Shown one piece after another: positions 45,023-55,541 of a DNA stretch of 64,000 nt. Below the pieces are notes generated by a model that saw only the letters and a list, made by a program, of their open reading frames with translations, was not told the DNA's origin and did not search any database. Positions within the stretch are counted from its first letter, which is position 1. Every line of letters begins with the position of its first letter. The stretch is from Tupaia tana (lineage: Eukaryota > Chordata > Mammalia > Scandentia > Tupaiidae), in NCBI GenBank assembly GCA_026018925.1, contig JAKSZU010000005.1, forward strand, positions 24,678,779-24,742,778, written 5' to 3'. The position numbers and the translations under genes were made by a program.

Positions 45023-46004
45023 TTATATATGTGATATATTGAGCCTAAGTGTTCTGGCACCTATCAAAGGTCCTGGAAACGAAGACAGGGACCACGATCT
45101 TACGAAATTTGTGGTCCAGTGGACGATGTGATTCCAAGAAACACAGAGGCAGCCTGCAAGGAAACGCCACTGCGTATTACAGAAAGACAGCGAGAACTTC
45201 CTGCAGGAAGGACTGGGCTCTGCTCCAGTGCTCCTGCCATCTGGAGCCTTCCTGAGAGTTCTCTTTTGCCTATTCCTAAGGCCAGTCCCCTTCCTGCCTA
45301 CCTTCCTCTCTTGCTCACCCTTTCTCCTGCCTCTCTTCCTTCCCTGTGGTTTTACGTGGGATAAACTGTGACTGTCTCATTGGGAAGAGGCAATAGTAAA
45401 ATGAATGGGAAATTCAGACAAGGGAGACTCATCCCTGAAGATTAGATTTTTTAAAAAATCAGGATGAATGTCTACATCCTTGGAGAAATCAGCTTATATT
45501 GGAGTTTAGGAGAATTGGCTGCCTGACGTATCTGGGGTGTAAATATGGTTTTCTGAGATTACAGTTGGTGTTGCTTAGGAAAAAAAAAAAAAAAAAACAA
45601 TAAACAGCCTATGAGAAGTCCAAGAGGAAGAAGAAAATAAGAAGCTGGAGCTACAGAAGGGTGGAAATCTCACTGATTGCTTATAGAAATAGAGCATTTA
45701 AAATTAGCTTGGTATAAAAATAATCAGGATGTGGGGTTGATTTACTATCTATATTCCCCACTGCTTAATTCAGTTTCTGTCTTGAGAAATCTATCATGTA
45801 TCCAGATTCCTCTGAAGACTCAATTAGAGCTCTTTGCCTCAGTAGCTATGGCTACAGCCTCTTTGGAGTTCTTGCCTCTGCAGGCCCAGCTGCCCGCTCG
45901 ACCTCCTCGACCAGCTACAGCTTTGCCCTTTGAACTTACGTGTTGTCTGTGCGTATAGGGACATCATTTTTAGTTTCTTCCTTTAGGATATTTTGTTACA
46001 TTCT
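45023..46004. other. about 1 kb with no recognisable feature
   Basis: A18 run near 45579-45597. Open frames at 45049-45364 and 45677-45958 have no domain. Confidence 0.4.
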
Positions 46005-46311
46005 TTTTTACTTTCTTTCTTTCTTTTCTTTTTTTTTTTTTTTTATTATTTTTGCTATAGGGTGCGTTTGCTCTCCAAAAAGAAATAGTGAGAGGGAGAG
46101 AGAGAGAGACAGAGAGCGAACGTCAGAAATCACCTCCCAGGGGGACGATCACGCTACAATCCGTTTTCCTCCCTTCTCCTCTCAGGATTTTGAGCATGCA
46201 CACACATGTGCCCGGCATGAGTTTCAAGTCATCGGGTCTGGGACTCAAACTACCAAGTCAGTCATGTGGATAGTCCAGCTGCCCCAACCTCCATGTCACC
46301 TGCTGGCCCAT
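46005..46311 (-). mobile_element. LONG tRNA SINE, oldest subfamily
   Basis: Tail of TTTC/T runs, TTTTTGCTATAGGGTGCG, body, head GGGCCAGCAGGTGACATGG on the minus strand. Imperfect TSD TTGTTACATTCTT / TTGTCACATTCTT. Confidence 0.8.
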
Positions 46312-46324
46312 CTTGTCACATTCT

Positions 46325-47095
46325 TAACAGAAGTCCAGAAATCCTTGGGCTTTTTAATTTTATTAATTTTTTTCCCCCGAGACTCATTGTCACAGCCACC
46401 CAAAGGAGCATAAGCCTAGTCCTTGGCAATTAAGAAATAAGCAAATAAGTATTTCAATGAAGTTGAAGGTATGGCCCAAACCATAGTGCCTCTGTCGTGA
46501 AGGCTGGCGACGTCCTGATCATTATGCTATATTGTGTTTCTAAAGTGAAAACGTGGGTATAAATTTGTTCCAAGGCATATGCGTGCAGAAAATGTTACAT
46601 TCCTTCGTTCTTCTCAGTCATCTCCAACCCAGGATGATGGCAAATCAGTCATCAGGGCTGACTTGCCTCAGCCTGTGAAGGTGATGCATGACTAGGGAAA
46701 TAGTGTGCTCTGGGGCTCCTACTGCCCTTCAGGGGCGTTCCTGCCCCTCCTCATGCCTCTTACCCTTGGTCTGTCACTGGGACACTTGGAACCACCAAGG
46801 ATGAGACAATTTCAGCCCCCTCCTCTCTGAACCTGTCAATCTTTCTATGACGATTTCAGTTAGACTCAGCTTGTCTCATTGAAAGAAACTGGAAACAGCC
46901 ATGTCTCCTCCCTGTTTCCCACCTCCCCACTGCCTCAGTCAGAGGAGCTCTGGTGTGTACCTCAGGCACAGGAGGAGGAAACAGGCCCAAAGCTCTGTCT
47001 CTCTAGGTGGGGGGCCTCCTCTGTGCTGGTCTGGTAGGGCTGGGACAAGAACCTCTGCCTGTCCAGAGGGTGTCCTCAGCCCTGGAGGATCAGAA
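46325..47095. other. no recognisable feature
   Basis: No gene or repeat identified. The frame at 46901-47317 runs into a SINE. Confidence 0.4.
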
Positions 47096-47107
47096 AGGTT
47101 TGGGGAA

Positions 47108-47387
47108 GGACCAGTAGTTGTCGTAATGGCTCTGAACTCTCATGTTGTTGACCACAGTTCGAGTCCCGGACCCAGTGGCTTAAACTCACGCCTGGCGTGT
47201 GTGCATGCGTGCCCAAGATCCCGAGAGGAGAATGGAGGAGAAGGGATTGCAGCGTGGCCATCCCCCCTGGGGATGAGACATTTTCTGCCTCTCTGTCTCT
47301 GTCTGTCTTTCTGGTGAGCACACACACCCTGTAGCAAAAACCTCTCAATACATACATACATACATACATACATACATACATACATAC
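47108..47387 (+). mobile_element. LONG tRNA SINE with TACA-repeat tail
   Basis: Head GGACCAGTAGTTGTCGTAATGG, B box AGTTCGAGTCCCGG (consensus Pol III), body, end CACCCTGTAGCAAAAACCTC, then (TACA)10 at 47348-47387 instead of poly(A). TSD AGGTTTGGGGAA at 47096-47107 and 47388-47399. Confidence 0.92.
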
Positions 47388-47695
47388 AGGTTTGGGGAAA
47401 AGAGTCATCAAGGCTGACTTGGCTCAGTCGTGGCTTAGGTTTCAGGGAGGAGAGAAAGTTTCTACCTTGCACAGCACAGCCATCCAAAAGAGGTCAGTAC
47501 ATAATTGTGGGCAAGAAGTAGAATCAATGGGAAAAAGAAAGAAGCAAAATATTTTAGGTACACAAGAATGGAAAATGATCTGTCGATGATAATGTGTATG
47601 GTAATATCTTTGACTGAACCAATATGCAGTGTATCCATGACGGGAAAATACATTTGGTGTGCTGTAATGACTGAAGGTAAAAATTAATTAATAAG

Positions 47696-47958
47696 GGAAC
47701 CAGCAGTTAGCGTAATGGCTATGTTGCTGGACTCCCACGTAGTTGACCGCGGTTCGCGTCCCGGACCCGGTGGCTTAAAACTCACGCCAGGCACGTGTGC
47801 ATGCGTGCCCAAGATCCCGAGAGGAGAATGGAGGAGAAGGGATTGCGGCGTGACCATCCCCCCTGGGGGGTGATTTCTCGCTTTCTGTCTCTATGTCTCT
47901 CTCTCTGTCTGTCTGGCGAGCACACGCGCCCTATAGCAAAAACCTCTCCAAAAAAAAA
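47696..47958 (+). mobile_element. LONG tRNA SINE, young subfamily
   Basis: Starts GGGAACCAGCAGTTAGCG, B box GGTTCGCGTCCCGG, near-consensus body and A-tail. Flanked by AATTAATTAATAA-type sequence in which a TSD cannot be fixed. Confidence 0.9.
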
Positions 47959-48506
47959 AATTTAATAATAAAAAAAAGAAGTGGAATCTGATATGTTTTC
48001 TTCCCCCCTCCACCCCGGCAGATGATGGAGTGGTGTCAAGCTGTGGATAGGAATTGGGAGAGGGCCTATTACGTGTGGTCATGAACCACTAATATTTGTG
48101 ATGTCCCTAACATGATCTCAGTCCTGAGGATTCGGGCCTGACGTGCCTCAGGAATGGGTCACCAGAGTGATAAGGGCAATCAAAGCAGAGACAGTATCCC
48201 ACAGTGGGTCAGGGGAGGGAGATGGCAGGCCACATTGGCTCTGTGGAGGGGAGGGTCACTGAGGCAGGATCTCATTCCAGCCTAGTTAAGGAGCACAGAC
48301 TTGGTGCTAGGCAGGCTTGCTGATGGGTAGGCAAGTAGTAAGTCTTGTAGCTGACCCAGAGGCTGGGCCAGGCCCTGCATGAAGAATTCTTTCCAACAGC
48401 CCCATGAAGTACTCCATCATCTCCTCCTGTATATGAACCAATGAGTGCAGAAATGAAGCCACGGCCTGTGACATGGGGCAAGTTGGCTCTCAAAGAACTC
48501 CAAAGA
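47959..48506. other. no recognisable feature
   Basis: Nothing identified. Confidence 0.4.
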
Positions 48507-48518
48507 AAGGCAATATAA

Positions 48519-48798
48519 CAGGCCAGCAGATGGCATAGCGGTTACATTGCTAGACAGCCACATAGCTGACCGCAGTTCAAGTCCCAGACCTGGTGGCTTG
48601 AAAATCATGTTGGGCACATATGTGTATGTGTTCAAGGTCCTGCGAGGAGAATGGAGGAGGGAGGAGAAAGGATTGCAGCATATCCATACCACCTGGGGGG
48701 GGGGGTTATTTCTCACTTTTCCTCTCACTGTCTCTGTCTCTCTCTATCTCTCTCTGGCAGGTGCACAAGCCCTAAGGCAAAAACCTCTTTTTTTAAAA
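48519..48798 (+). mobile_element. LONG tRNA SINE
   Basis: Head CAGGCCAGCAGATGGCATAG CGG, B box AGTTCAAGTCCCAG, a short duplication (GGAGGAGGGAGGAG) and G10 run in the body, end GCCCTAAGGCAAAAACCTC. Imperfect TSD AAAGGCAATATA / AAAGGCAATTTA. Confidence 0.82.
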
Positions 48799-48824
48799 AA
48801 GGCAATTTAAGAAGGTTTCTACAG

Positions 48825-49067
48825 GGACCAGCAGATGGCATAATGGTTGCGTTGCTGGACTCCCATGTTGTCGAATGCAATTCGAGTCCCAGACCCAGCA
48901 GCTTAAAACTTAAGCCAGGCGCATGTATATACATGCCCAGAATTCTAAGAGGAGAATGGAGAAGGGCTTGCAGCATGGCCATGACCCCTGGGGGGTGATT
49001 TCTTGCTTTTTGTCTCTCTGGAAAGTACAAGTGCCCTATAACAAAAGTCTCTAAAAAAAAAAAAAAA
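48825..49067 (+). mobile_element. LONG tRNA SINE
   Basis: Head GGGACCAGCAGATGGCATAATGG, B box AATTCGAGTCCCAG, body, end GCCCTATAACAAAAGTCTC and A16 tail. Placed 26 bp after the preceding SINE in the same orientation. Confidence 0.85.
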
Positions 49068-49340
49068 AGATTTCTTCCACCATTTCCTCCTATGTTTATA
49101 ATGGTGGTGGAGATATTGCAGAAAGTCTTGAAGATACTAAAATACAGAGGCTTACAGTTTTAAAGCCAAGGTTTTGTAGACTAGGAAGTAGAGAGGCAAA
49201 GATACAAGGCCACCCACAGGTGAAAAAGGTGATCGCTCGCAGCTTGTGCAGAGCCCCCTCTACAGATGAAGACACGGAGGCAGAACATACCCAAAACTCG
49301 AAAATGTTTTTTTAAATGTCATTTGAAAAATGTTTTTTCT
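49068..49340. other. no recognisable feature
   Basis: Spacer between SINEs. Nothing identified. Confidence 0.4.
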
Positions 49341-49602
49341 GGGACCAGCAGTTAGTGTAATGGCTATGTTGCTGAATTCCCATGTAGTCAATCATGGTTC
49401 AAGTCCTGGACCCGGTGGCTTAAACTCACGCCGGGCGTGTGTGCGTGCATGCCCAAGATCCCGAGAGGAGAATGGAGGAGAAGGGATTGCAGCATGGTCA
49501 TTCTCCCTGAAGGGTGATTTCTCATTTTCTGTCTCTCTGTCTCTCTCTGTCTCTCTGGAGAGCGCAAGCACCCTGTAGCAAAAACCTCTCAAAAAAAAAA
49601 AA
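49341..49602 (+). mobile_element. LONG tRNA SINE
   Basis: Head GGGACCAGCAGTTAGTGTAATGG, B box GGTTCAAGTCCTGG, near-consensus body, end CACCCTGTAGCAAAAACC and A13 tail. Target repeat about AAAATG(C/T)T. Confidence 0.88.
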
Positions 49603-49631
49603 ATGCTATTTTCCCCCAAATGACTCTTCTT

Positions 49632-49913
49632 TTCTTTTCTTTTTTCTCTTTTTTTGGAGAGGTTTATTGCTATAGGGTGCGTGCGCTCGCCAGACAGAGA
49701 GAGAGAGAGACATAGAGACAGAAAGCGAGAAATCACCCCCCAGGGGGGATGGTCACGCCGCAATCCCTTACTCCTCCCTTCTCCTCTCAGGATCTTGGGC
49801 ACGCACGCACACGCGCCCGGCCTGAGTTTTAAGCCACCGGGTCCGGGACGCGAACCGTGGTCGACTACGTGGGAGTCCAGTGACATAGCCATTATACTAA
49901 CTGCTGGTTCCCG
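49632..49913 (-). mobile_element. LONG tRNA SINE, young subfamily, with TSD
   Basis: Tail of TTTTC runs, GGTTTATTGCTATAGGGTG, CpG-rich body, B box GGTTCGCGTCCCGG on the minus strand, head ending ACTGCTGGTTCCC. TSD CAAATGACTCTTCTT at 49617-49631 and 49914-49928. Forms a tail-to-tail pair with the SINE at 49341. Confidence 0.92.
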
Positions 49914-50104
49914 CAAATGACTCTTCTTCAGCTTATCCTTCTGCTTCAGATGAACCAATCTTATTTCATTTGTTCATTCTTCCCTCTCTGGGGAAGCTAA
50001 GGGCCACAAAGAGTGGAAGCTGCTGTCGAAGGGAGGACAGTGTCGTGGGGGAAAGCTGGGTGGAAACAGAGACTGGAGAAGCAGTGGAAAGGCTCTGCTA
50101 AGTG

Positions 50105-50310
50105 TTCTCCTTAGTGGCCGGATACTATTCCATTGTATATAAATACCACGTTTTCTTTATCCATCCATCTGTTAATGGACACATGGGTTGGTTCCTTATC
50201 TTAGCTCTTGTGAACATGCAGTAAACATATCTTTTCGACATGCCAATTTCATTTTCTGTGATTATATACTAGTGGTGGAATTGCTGGATCAATAATAAAG
50301 CTTAAAAAAA
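50105..50310 (-). mobile_element. L1 ORF2/3' fragment
   Basis: 'tactattccattgtatataaataccac', 'ctttatccatccatctgttaatgg' and 'tggtggaattgctggatc' are L1 ORF2 3'-end landmarks read in reverse. Confidence 0.65.
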
Positions 50311-50657
50311 AACTAAAAAATTCTATTTTTTAATATTCAGCTTTTTTTTGGTTCTTATTTTTATTTCAATGCCCTTGTAAATAAAATTAAACATCAGCAA
50401 CACTAAATTGATCACAATCAAAAAAGAACATATTCTGCCCTGTGAAAAACAAGTCTGAGACACAACAATCTGTCAATTCTTGTCCAGAGAAGCATCAAAA
50501 TGACCTTAGAAACAGTTTCAAAATAGATGTTTCCCTTATTGTCTATTATGAGCTTCCAGAGCAGAAAACGAAAGGTAGGGAAAGAAGGGATATATGTATT
50601 TTTTTTAACTAGGAGGGAAACGTTATATTGTAGAGTAGACTCTGTGTGTGCATGTAT

Positions 50658-50697
<40 letters not shown>

Positions 50698-50699
50698 TT
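50311..50699. other. no gene; TG microsatellite at 50651-50697
   Basis: AT-rich sequence separating two L1 fragments. It may be an insertion in, or a diverged part of, the same L1. Confidence 0.4.
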
Positions 50700-50815
50700 T
50701 TAGTAGATACTGATGAAGGTTTTCAAAATAGTTGTGTCAATTTACATACCTACTAGTGTAAAGGAGTTCTAATTTCTCCACATCTTTGACAACACTTTAT
50801 CTTGTCAGACTTTCT
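50700..50815 (-). mobile_element. L1 ORF2 fragment, continuation
   Basis: 'tcaatttacatacctactagtg', 'ctaatttctccacatctttgac' and 'aacactttatcttgtc' continue the L1 at 50105 in the expected order. Confidence 0.55.
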
Positions 50816-51074
50816 TTTTTTTTAACATTGCCTCTTTTCTCATTTTTCCCTCTCCTTACACCTCACAGCCACCCTCCACTACCTACTTTACCCACTTATA
50901 GTCTCTATCACTTATACCCATTCTTTCCACCATACATTTTCAAGTCTCCCAATCTCTACTGTAGCACTCAGTACAAATTGAATGGGGATATACAATGTGT
51001 ATTTTTCAAAGTCTGGCTCTCTTTGCTCAATATTAAGTCTTTTATATTTATTAATTTTTAAAAATTATTTTATG

Positions 51075-51246
51075 TAACTTTATTAAACTAATTTATTTTC
51101 ATTTTACTAGAGAGTGACAGAATGAGAGAGAGAAAGAGAGAGAGGGAAAATGAGGAAAGCAAGCTGCCAGGCCTGGGACTTGGTCCCACCATGGACAGCC
51201 ATGTGGAAGTCCAGTATTCTTAACCACACCACCAACTACCAACCCC
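51075..51246 (-). mobile_element. SHORT tRNA SINE
   Basis: A/T-rich end at left, GAGAGAGAAAGAGAGAGAGG, then 'ggcctgggacttggtccc', head GGGTTGGTAGTTGGTGGTGT GGTTAAG on the minus strand. Flanked on both sides by L1-type sequence. Confidence 0.72.
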
Positions 51247-51552
51247 TATATTTATCAATTTTGAGTCAAATAATAGGATCCCATTGTTTCTTATATCTGT
51301 CTTATATTCCATAGTATATTTTTGTTTTTTTAAAGAGCTTCTGTACTGTTTTCCACAATAGCTGTATTAATTTACGCTCCCACTAACAGTGTAAAAGAAT
51401 TCCTCTTTCTTCACATCCTAGCCAGCATTTGCTATATTTTGCCTTTTCAGTGACAGACATTCTAACTGGAGTGAGATGATACCTCATCGTGATTTTTGAC
51501 TTATGTTTCTCTGCTGATGAATAATATTGGGCATTTAAAAAATATACTTGGT

Positions 51553-51820
51553 GGGAACCAGCAGTTAGCGTAATGGCTATGTCGCTGGATTCCCACGTAG
51601 TCGACTGCGGTTCGCGTCTCGGACCCGGTGGCTTACAACTCACGCCGGGCGCGTGTGCGTGCGTGCCCAAGATCCCGAGAGGAGAATGGAGGAGAAGGGA
51701 TTGCGGCGTGACCATCCACCCTGGGGGGTGATTTCTCGCTATCTGTCTCTATGTCTCTCTCTGTCTGTCTGGCGAGCGCACGCGCCCTATAGTGAAAAAC
51801 CTCTCCAAAAAAAAAAAAAA
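51553..51820 (+). mobile_element. LONG tRNA SINE, young subfamily, in L1
   Basis: Starts GGGAACCAGCAGTTAGCG, B box GGTTCGCGTCTCGG, CGCCGGGCGCGTGTGCGTGC intact, end GCCCTATAGTGAAAAACC and A15 tail. TSD ATACTTGGT at 51544-51552 and 51821-51829. Confidence 0.93.
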
Positions 51821-51871
51821 ATACTTGGTCATCAGCATGTCTTCTTCTGAGAACTGTATATTCCTTGCCTT

Positions 51872-52140
51872 TTTTTGTTTGTTTTGGTGTGTGTGTGTGT
51901 CAGGAGGCATGTGTGCTCACCAGAGAGAAACACAAAGAGAAGGGGAGAGAAGAAAGCACCTCTGTGGGAAATGGTCACGCCACAGTCCCGTCTTCTCCAT
52001 CTCTCCCTGCTTTGGGGATCTGGGGCATCCACACACGTGAGTCCATGGTGTTTCTCAAGTCATTGAGTCCTGGACTTGAACTAGGCAATCAGTCATGTGG
52101 TATCTGGTTGCCTTAACCACTAAGCCACAAAGCTGGCCCA
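51872..52140 (-). mobile_element. LONG tRNA SINE, oldest subfamily, in L1
   Basis: T/TG-rich tail, 'ggcatgtgtgctcaccag', body 'aatggtcacgccacagtcc', head GGGCCAGCTTTGTGGCTTAG TGGTTAAGG on the minus strand. Confidence 0.75.
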
Positions 52141-52383
52141 ACTTTGCCCACTTTAATATCAGATCATTTGTGAAGAGTTTTTGTTTTGTTTTGTCTTTGC
52201 TGAGTAAAGTTCCTTGTATAATCTGGATAATTCATCCTTTGTCAGATGTATAGTTTACAAATATTTTGCAGGTTCTCTTTTTATTCTGCTGATTTTTTTT
52301 TTCAAATATTTCTCTCCATTTTGTAGATTGTCTCTTTACTCTGTTGATTTTTTTTTAGAGACATGGAGATATGAAAGCTGAAA

Positions 52384-52408
52384 CTTAAAAAAAAAAAAAA
52401 AAAAAAAA
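52384..52408. repeat. poly(A) run
   Basis: About 21 A residues after GAAACTT, with no recognisable element attached. Confidence 0.6.
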
Positions 52409-52510
52409 GGATAGGTTTTCAATTTGTTTTCCTTATAGCTGCTAGATTGGAGCCCAGATCCATCCTCTCTAAAATCTTGAAAAAGAGAAAGAGAATTAGA
52501 AATCAGGATT

Positions 52511-52692
52511 TTTTTTTTTTTGAGAGGTTTTTGCTATAGGGCACGTGCGCTCGCCAGACAGAGAGAGACAGAGAGATAGAAAGCAAGAAATCACTCCCCC
52601 GAGGGGATGGTCATGCCACAATCCCTTCTCCTCAATTCTCCTCTCGGAATTGGGCACGCACGCACGCACACGTGCCCGGCGTGAGTTTTTTT
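52511..52692 (-). mobile_element. LONG tRNA SINE, promoter head missing
   Basis: T tail, GGTTTTTGCTATAGGGCACG, body through CGTGCCCGGCGTGAG, then it stops where the T tail of the next SINE begins. The head is lost, so this copy cannot be an active source. Left target AGAAATCAGGATT at 52498-52510. Confidence 0.88.
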
Positions 52693-52962
52693 TTTTTTTT
52701 TTTTTTTTGGAGAGTTTTTTTGCTATAGGGCGCGTGCGCTCGCCAGACAGACAGAGAGCGACAGAGGGGAGACAGCGAGAAATCACCCCCCAGGAGGGAT
52801 GGCCACGCCGCAATCCCTTCTCCTCCATTCTCCTCTCGGGATCTTGGGCATGCACGCACACACGCCCGGCGTGAGTTTTAAGCCACCAGGTCCGGGACGC
52901 GAACCACGGTCGACTACGTGGGAGTCCAGCGACGTAGCCTTTACGCTAACTGCTGGTTCCCG
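52693..52962 (-). mobile_element. LONG tRNA SINE, young subfamily
   Basis: T24 tail fused to the previous SINE's GTGAG, GCTATAGGGCGCGTGCGCTC, body, B box GGTTCGCGTCCCGG on the minus strand, head ending ACTGCTGGTTCCC. Target AGAAATCAGGATT follows at 52963-52975. Confidence 0.9.
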
Positions 52963-52975
52963 AGAAATCAGGATT

Positions 52976-53243
52976 TTTTTTTTTTTTTTTTTTTTTTGGA
53001 AAGGTTTTTGCTATAGGGCGCTTGCACTCACCAGAAAGGCAGAGACAGAGAGACAGAAAGTGAGAAATCACCCCCAGGGAAGATGGCCACGCCACAATCC
53101 CTTCTCCTCCATTCTCCTCTCAAGATCTTGGGCATGCTCGCACACGCACCCAGCATGAGTTTAAGCTGCCAGGTCTGGGACTCAAACCGCGGTCGACTAC
53201 ATGGGAGTCCAGCAACATAGCCATTATGCCAACTGCTGGTTTC
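52976..53243 (-). mobile_element. LONG tRNA SINE, third at the same target
   Basis: T22 tail, GGTTTTTGCTATAGGGCGCT, body, B box GGTTTGAGTCCCAG on the minus strand, head ending ACTGCTGGTTTC. The target AGAAATCAGGATT recurs at 53244-53256. Confidence 0.9.
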
Positions 53244-53479
53244 AGAAATCAGGATTTTTAAAAGTCAGAGATTATTATTCTAATGTAATAAGATGAAAAG
53301 GACATATTTTAAACTATATATCAGCTGATCTGATGCAGAGTTTTATTTCAAAATCTAAAAACTTTTAAAGAGCTTATTGGAATTGCATTTATAGTCTTTA
53401 AAGTCAAAGGAACCTGGGTGTATGCCAATCTTTTTGGCTCTATATCCTCCAATGAAATCTAGTTTTCTTTTTTTAAAAG

Positions 53480-53648
53480 AAGAATTCTTTAATTTAATTT
53501 ATTCATTTATTTGTTTAATTTTGACGAGAAAGAGACACACAGAGAGAGAAGGAAAGTGAAAAGGCAAGCCACCAGGTCCAGGGCTCAAACCACAGTTGGC
53601 CATGTGGGAGTGTCCAGTGCCTTAACCACCATGTCACCTGCTGGTTCC
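53480..53648 (-). mobile_element. SHORT tRNA SINE
   Basis: A/T-rich end at left, GAGAAAGAGACACACAGAG, B box GGTTTGAGCCCTGG on the minus strand, head GGAACCAGCAGGTGACATGG TGGTTAAGGC. Confidence 0.75.
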
Positions 53649-54584
53649 AAACTTAGTTTTATTGTCTATAGATAAGGAATTAAAACACTTGAAAGGTCAT
53701 TGCAAGAAATTAATGAAAAGTGAAAAATGCTTTGTACAATGTTCAGCACAAAGTAAATTTTCAACAAGTATGCTTTTTTAAATTCGTAATACTGGATGGA
53801 GAGTCCTTAAGAATTTATCTGGTCCACTTAGAATATTATACTAGTTTAATTTTAATCTTTGTTTTGGTAGTATTAGAGCTATAGCCATAGCGTATCAGGA
53901 TTTTAGCAGAGAATTTTACAAAAATCACCAGCAATATCCTTATGATTGTAATAGGAATTCTGGATGGTGATTAATTTTCTCAGGGGGAGGAAGGGTGGAC
54001 TGGATCAAGAACAAGTACATAAGAGACTTTGTCTATATTGGCAGTGTGTTGTTAACTAAATTATTCTGAGGAAATGCAGTAAAATGTTTACTTACTTCTG
54101 TCCAGTGGCTTGCTTTTCTTTCAGTAATGCCCTTTCTTCTGAAATCCCTTAATGGCCTGCATTTTGACCAACCTGCTCGTGATTGAAATGGCTCTCTGAA
54201 TAATCCAGACTCTTTTGTGGTGGATCATTATATTTTGAACAATGCTTCAAAATTGAAAAAGAGGATGGATCAGCATGTAACATCATAGAACCAGCAATAG
54301 GACTGGGATTGGGAGCTAAAAGCAAGCAAGCACAAGACTTGACATTTTAAGGCATATCCTGTTGGTTCCTCCAAGGAGAATGCTATTTCTATGACTCATA
54401 CCAAGACCCACAGAACCCGGAATGAAAGACCGGGCCCTAATTTGTCAAGGCCGATTGAGATGTAGAACATTGCCTTCTTCAAATAACTGTGGGCAAAGTC
54501 TTTCCTGGAATATGATTTTCAAGAAATCGCTTTTTAGAATTTGACTTTGACATTTTTAAATGCTTACTTTAAAAGTAAAATGAA
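53649..54584. other. no recognisable gene
   Basis: A weak L2/MIR-like end near 53700-53775 (acaatgttcagcacaaagtaaattttcaac). Otherwise nothing identified. Confidence 0.4.
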
Positions 54585-54800
54585 CTTTTATGACTGAATA
54601 GGAGTATATGTGCCTCACTTTTTCAATCCATTAATCTGTTTGTGGTCATTTGGGTTGGTTGCAATGAATGAATAGTGTTGCAATAAATATAGTTGTGCAA
54701 GCACTTTTCTGACTGAGCGTTCTTCTTTCTTTTGGGTAAATACTCAGGAGTGGAATTGCTGAAACATATGGTAGTTCTATTTGAAGGTCTTTAAGGAAGT
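54585..54800 (-). mobile_element. L1 ORF2 3' fragment
   Basis: 'tccattaatctgtttgtggtc', 'gggttggttgcaatgaatg', 'ttgggtaaatactcaggag', 'tggaattgctgaaacatatggtag' are L1 landmarks read in reverse. Confidence 0.6.
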
Positions 54801-54979
54801 CTCTTTAAAATCTAAATGATGTATAGCTATTGCATGTATCAAGAATAATAATAATAAAGAAAAAAGAAATGGAAAAATAGTAAAAAAAAAAAAAAAGTAA
54901 AATGAATTTTTAATGAGTATTTGTGTTCCAACAGCATCAGATCGATTTTGGGTTTTAGTTTCTTCTTTTTTGTCCTCTG

Positions 54980-55203
54980 AAGTTTGCCTATTTATTTTTT
55001 TCCATGAGACAAAAAGAGAGAGCGACAAGAACTCTCAACAAGGCCCCATTCGGCTCTCCTTCCCTTCTCTTCCCAGCGAGCCATGCTACAGGCATGCACA
55101 TGCACTCAGCATATGCAAGTGAAATCAGGAATGGACCTCGATCTTTCATCTGATGCCAGCATCATAGAGTGTACACTACTGCTGCAACACTGTAACTGGA
55201 CCC
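54980..55203 (-). mobile_element. HEAD-B tRNA-derived SINE
   Basis: Tail TATTTATTTTTTTCCATGAG, 'ctctcaacaaggcccc', 'gcaagtgaaatcagg' and a head around GGGTCCAGTTACAGTGTTGC on the minus strand. Old. Confidence 0.6.
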
Positions 55204-55253
55204 TTCTTATTCTTTAAAAAACAAACACACACACAAACAAAAAACAGGTTTAA

Positions 55254-55320
55254 CCATGCAATCCTCCTGCCTTAGCCTCCCCATCACTGGGATCACAGGT
55301 GCATGCCACCATACCGAGCC
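55254..55320 (-). mobile_element. 7SL-derived (Alu/B1-like) SINE fragment
   Basis: On the minus strand it reads GGTATGGTGGCATGCACCTG, then TGATCCCAG and GGAGGCTAAGGCAGGAGGAT, the standard left end of a 7SL-derived monomer (Alu/FLAM/B1). Only about 67 bp survive, and it is the only such copy seen here. Confidence 0.7.
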
Positions 55321-55414
55321 TTTAGGTTGGACCAAGAAGCAAACACATGCCTCCCATACAGTTCCAGCATGTGGAGTGTCTTTGCAGTGCACACCATTGT
55401 GACTGGGCCAGTTT
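55321..55414 (-). mobile_element. HEAD-B SINE head fragment
   Basis: 'catgcctcccatacagttcc', 'gtggagtgtctttgcagtgc', 'accattgtgactgggcc' parallel the head of the HEAD-B copy at 20883. Its body seems replaced by the 7SL fragment to its left. Confidence 0.45.
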
Positions 55415-55541
55415 CTTCCTCTTTTTAAGGTTAAATAGACCTAAGGTATATGAAATACAATATTGGCTTTCACAAAATCCAAGTATTTTACTATGCAATG
55501 TAAACATAAGATACAAATCCAGTTTATGCCTGGTCTGATTT

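Larger units (their letters stand above)
51248..52360 (-). mobile_element. L1 ORF2 3' region, split by two SINEs
   Basis: Three blocks (51248-51543, 51830-51871, 52141-52360) read in reverse through L1 landmarks: 'ttttccacaatagctgtatt', 'cactaacagtgtaaaag', 'gagatgatacctcatcgtg', 'cttcttctgagaactgtat', 'ttgtcagatgtatagtttac', 'ttgtagattgtctctttac'. Frame-broken relic. Confidence 0.7.

Noticed and set aside
47348-47387. CRISPR-like regular array
   Set aside because: It is a simple TACA microsatellite without spacers; the window is mammalian.
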